Part shown: positions 60,477 to 64,000 of the stretch, piece by piece
How positions within the stretch are numbered: position 1 is the first letter of the stretch
Layout of the letters: every line of letters starts with the position of its first letter
From: Microstegium vimineum
Taxonomy: Eukaryota; Streptophyta; Magnoliopsida; Poales; Poaceae
DNA: 64,000 bases
Assembly (NCBI GenBank): GCA_022036555.1
Contig: CM039137.1
Location: 27,893,862 to 27,957,861 of the forward strand
Reading direction: 5' to 3'
Program-made: the position numbers and the translations under genes
Notes under the pieces: generated by a model
What the model was told of the DNA's origin: nothing
The model's input: only the letters and a program-made list of their open reading frames with translations
The model's database searches: none

Positions 60477-63148
60477 ATGGCTGCGGCGGAGGAGGAGATC
60501 GCGGTGAAGGAGCCGCTGGATCTGATACGGCTCAGCCTCGACGAGCGCATCTACGTCAAGCTCCGATCGGACCGCGAGCTCCGTGGCAAGCTCCATGTAA
60601 ATAACCCGTCTGCTTCTCTTTGGAATTTTCGCTGTGTTTTGTTCTGTGCTTGCGGTTAGTTTGGTGTAGATAAAATTAGGGTAGTTGTAGCATCGAGCTG
60701 GTGAGTCCTTCTGCCCGTGAGTACGGAGCTATGGATTTAAGGGAACGATTTGTTATGGCCTGGATGATGAGCTTCTATGCTGCTAATTCGTCAGTAATTA
60801 AATTGCATATTCACTTCAATGCTTCATGTGATGCTAATCTGTCAAAACTAAATGTGGGGGTGCACTCAATGCAACATTTTTTACGAAAATTGGAGTACAG
60901 TAGGTTGATTATGTTTCTGTGTGATAGTAACATTCATGGCTTTGAAACTGTCCATATGAATTGATATGTTTATAACAGAGGCAACAGACATTTTTGTGTA
61001 AGAGCTCACGTAGAATGATGGAAGGTCCTTGAGACCTAAGCTGCAAATTGTTCCCTCTGTTTAGAAGACTGTCATTTTAATGCTCAAACAATTTTTCTCC
61101 CTCTGTTTTAAGCTGTTTTCTGAAAATTGTTTGTTAGGCTTAGTTGTTAGAGATTCTGTTTCCATTCGTGATGAAGGGAACTGGGGCTTTAGTCCTTTAT
61201 ATTAACTCAGCTGTGGAATGTGTAGAAGATCCTTGTTGCATATGCTATGTGTTGTTCCCAAAAGTCATCTTAATGCTCAAACAATTTCTCTGCCCCAGCT
61301 GTACACTGCTTTCTGAATTCTGTCATTTTAGGCTTAGCTGTTTGAGATTTTTTCATTTGTGATTAAGACAACTGGGGCATCAGTCCCTTTATTCTAAACA
61401 TAAGTATCTTAATAACATAACTTGTTGGTCGTTTTATTTAGTTAGGTGACAACATAGCAGTAGCATTCCTGGCTTATGTGACTGTCATGTAAGAATGCCT
61501 CTGCAATATAATGAGCTTATTCTAATCTGTTTGGAACCATGTTTTCAGGACGGCCGGTCGAACCTGGACGCTTGGGGACCGTCCAGGCCATCCAGGACGA
61601 TTAGTCGTCGTCCAGGACGATTAATCGATCCTGGACGAGTCCCCTGGTCGTCCTATCGTCCCCTACATATGGGGACTGATATACACCATACATCATCTTC
61701 GTCGTGCAGACGTGCAGTCCTAGTCCTCCTCCCTTGCTGTAAGCATGCGTGCCTGCAGCAGCAGCAGCTTCCTCCCTTGCAGCAGCAGCAGCCTGCGCGA
61801 CTTGCTGTAGGGCAACTAGAAGGGAGGGAGGAGCAGCTAGGAACTAGAAGAGAGAGAAGAGTGAGCTACGGAATAGCAAGCATGGAGGCGGCGGCTGCTG
61901 CTGGGCAGGAAAGGTGAGAAAAGAGAAGAGTGCGTGTGTTCTGCTGACTGCTGAGTGAGTGAGTGAGAGGCTGAGGGAGTGAGGGGTAGGAAAGAAGAGA
62001 AACCCTAATGGGATTGGGCCAGAACATAAGACAGGTTGCAAGGCCCAACTCTGAGATGTAGCCCAATGTCTGGCTGGACTGGCTGGACGACCGGATAGCC
62101 TGGACGGACGACTAATCGTGACTGGACGACGACTAATCGGACGACCAGGTTTCTGGACGCTCTGGTCGAGTCGGAGGCCCTGGTCGAGTAGCTACAACCG
62201 TCCAGGACGATTAATCGCGATTAATCGGACGTCCTGAAAACATGGGTTTGGAATCTCATGATGAATAACAATTGTAGATGCTGGACATTTGTATTTTATG
62301 ATCCCCTTTCATGGCTTGTATTTGTTGTCTTATGATTTGTTGTAAATTTTTCTGTTGCATGCTCCCCTGCTGTGGCTTGCTTTCAGTTGCATTTTCATGA
62401 TTATCCCATCTTTTCTATGAGTTTGTCAATTATTTTTTGTCTGTTGAGATCTATTTCTATCATGTATTCTGTTTGGCATGCTGGGGTTATTTTTGGTTGT
62501 TGCTGACATGCCCTTTCCTCCCTTTTTATGCAGGCATATGATCAACATTTAAACATGATACTTGGAGATGTGGAAGAGGTCGTGACAACTGTTGAGATAG
62601 ATGATGAAACATATGAAGAAATTGTGCGCGTAAGTTCATTTGCTTTTCTCCCTAATTCTCGATACATGTTCAGTCAAGCAGTCAAAAACTATTGGATGCC
62701 ACAGCTTATCATTTTCATTGCCCTTCAGACTTTGATGGGTTAATATATCAAGGATAATGGCCATTAAACACCTTTCAAAAAAAAAGATAGTGGCCATTAA
62801 GGGGAACTCAAATAATGAGTTAACGACTTAGGTGTATAGTGCATGCTATTACGTCCTTAAACTCATTTCTTTGTGGAGTTTCAATGTGTTTGTTGTGAGA
62901 TGGGCATCCATTAATGACATTAGAGCATAAAGCTATGAGGCTTTTAGACTGCTTAGACTATCTCTGATATAAGACTGTGATTACTCTGAAATGACTTATT
63001 ACCTACTCTTAATCTTTGAAATGTGTATTATTATATACACTAACTATTTGCTGGATAACCTTTGCAGACCACAAAACGCACTATCCCCTTCCTTTTTGTC
63101 CGAGGTGATGGTGTCATATTGGTTTCTCCACCCCTTCGAACGGCATGA
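60477..63148 (+). CDS. LSM3: U6 snRNA-associated Sm-like protein LSm3
   Basis: Exons 60477-60596, 62534-62629 and 63068-63148 join in phase 0 to 98 aa, the normal LSM3 length. The Sm1 motif runs across exons 1-2 (LDERIYVKLRSDRELRGKLH, then AYDQHLNMILGDVEE) and Sm2 is in exon 3 (FLFVRGDGVILVSPP with the diagnostic RGDG). LSm3 is part of both the LSm1-7 ring (cytoplasmic mRNA decapping) and the LSm2-8 ring (nuclear, binds the U-tail of U6 snRNA in splicing). A GTG codon 18 nt upstream in frame is not a likely start. Intron 1 (1937 bp) carries a complete hAT element. Confidence 0.96.
61537..62245. mobile_element. Non-autonomous hAT element in LSM3 intron 1
   Basis: Perfect 15-bp terminal inverted repeats, CCATGTTTTCAGGAC and GTCCTGAAAACATGG, are flanked by a perfect 8-bp duplication GTTTGGAA (61529-61536 and 62246-62253). 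This is the hAT hallmark. Subterminal GGACGATTAATCG motifs occur several times at both ends. The middle contains an ATG at 61881 followed by a GCG/GCT-rich start and an AG|GTGAGAA donor, resembling a first exon. There is no transposase. Perfect ends suggest a young insertion. Confidence 0.93.
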
Positions 63149-63846
63149 AGTTTGAAGTTAGGTCATTCTGGCTGTCAACTATGACTAGTGTATTTGGCCA
63201 CTTGATGGCTTTGCATGGAGTGTATGCTATGCGCCTAGCTGCTTCATTTTTCTGATGGGCTGTAGGTTTAACATGTGATACAATTGGTGTAAACAACTGT
63301 TTGTGCTTGGATTATCTGTCGAATCTCTTGTGGTGGCTCTCAGTCTCAGCCAAAGTTAACTCCTTGCTTTAAGTAACTTGTTGCGTCCCAAGTATACTTG
63401 TGGCAAATATTTCATATTTGTAGTCGGTACTGCAAGTAATCCATCATTTTTCTTTCTGAATACCTGATCTTCCTGACCGGTGAAACACCTGGAACCACAC
63501 AAGCTCTGCAAGGTTTGTCTAGTGGTTTTCGAGGTTGATAAGATAGCTGATGTTGTTTTGGTGTGAGAGAAAAACATACAAGGGTTGATAAATTCATGCT
63601 TCAAGAATGCAATAAATCTCTTGGAGGACTGGTGCATTTTGGAGTGCTCCCGCTCATGAACTCTCTTGCCGTCCTTGGATGAGTAGTAGAGTAGCGGGTG
63701 GTGCAGTTCTGTCCTTTCTCTTGCCGTCTTTTACCTTTGGTGATGCACTTGTCTACTTTGATGCGTTCTGATCGGTGTAAACGGAATCTATTGCATTGGC
63801 CATGGAACTTTAAAAAAGAATAAAAGAAATGCCTGATCTTTAACTG
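63149..63846. other. LSM3 3' UTR and downstream flank
   Basis: Non-coding on the evidence available. The 3' UTR probably covers the first 200-350 bases. Confidence 0.5.
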
Positions 63847-63940
63847 ATAGCTTAGCTGATGTCGGAGAGGACATTAATCAAAATTTCAATTCAATAGCTT
63901 AGCTGAAGTCGGAGAGGACGTTAATCAAAATTTCAATTCA
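63847..63940. repeat. 47-bp tandem duplication
   Basis: Two head-to-tail copies beginning ATAGCTTAGCTGA (63847-63893, 63894-63940) differ at two positions. A third copy starts (ATAGC) and then diverges. Confidence 0.93.
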
Positions 63941-64000
63941 ATAGCAAAACTGTGGTTGAAACGAAGCGGAAAAATGTGAAAATCCTGAAATCCGAAACAT

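Noticed and set aside
1..64000. CRISPR arrays, bacterial operons or phage-like clusters
   Set aside because: No spaced direct-repeat arrays. All genes have spliceosomal introns and plant homologues.

Overview
The window is nuclear DNA of a grass, probably a panicoid/Andropogoneae-type genome. The signs are intron-rich plant genes with GC-rich first exons, grass transposon families (PIF/Harbinger, Stowaway, CACTA, hAT, Ty1/copia, a tRNA-derived SINE), a suberin-type BAHD acyltransferase, and a 100-N scaffold gap. I see no prokaryotic or viral gene cluster, CRISPR array, rRNA or tRNA gene.

Six host genes are supported, all with spliced structures worked out by hand. NPL4 (+, 2288-6206) is the p97/CDC48 cofactor. 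A DUF639 membrane-associated protein (+, 21859-26995) carries an apparent 1-nt frameshift. POLA1 (+, 27737-38446) is the DNA polymerase alpha catalytic subunit, 31 coding exons and 1520 aa, with E2F-type promoter sites. An HHT1/ASFT-like omega-hydroxyacid feruloyl transferase (+, 46331-49028) has a first exon whose only coding content is the ATG. A Tubby-like F-box protein (-, 53328-55288) has a five-fold 10-residue repeat. LSM3 (+, 60477-63148) has a 709-bp hAT element in its first intron. The genes belong to unrelated housekeeping or specialised pathways (protein quality control, replication, RNA processing, suberin synthesis), so this is ordinary eukaryotic gene order rather than a functional cluster.

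Between the genes lie transposons. The largest block (7231-16059) is a minus-strand Ty1/copia element with 219-bp LTRs and GTTTC target-site duplications. Its protease region is split by a 3541-bp solo LTR flanked by CGCGT. A PIF/Harbinger-like element with TTA duplications opens the window. Other TE traces are two CACTA termini, two long inverted-repeat elements (44.05-44.97 kb and 50.91-51.55 kb), a SINE with a 16-bp target duplication, and several MITEs. Gene debris includes a class III peroxidase fragment (16.2-16.4 kb) and a fragment of a plastid phosphoenolpyruvate/phosphate translocator-like gene (20.07-20.28 kb).

I found no convincing new biological system. The observations most worth follow-up are the DUF639 frameshift, the ATG-only exon of the acyltransferase, the coding minisatellite in the Tubby-like gene, the GC-AG intron in POLA1, the exon-like cargo of the hAT element, and the nested retrotransposon pair.
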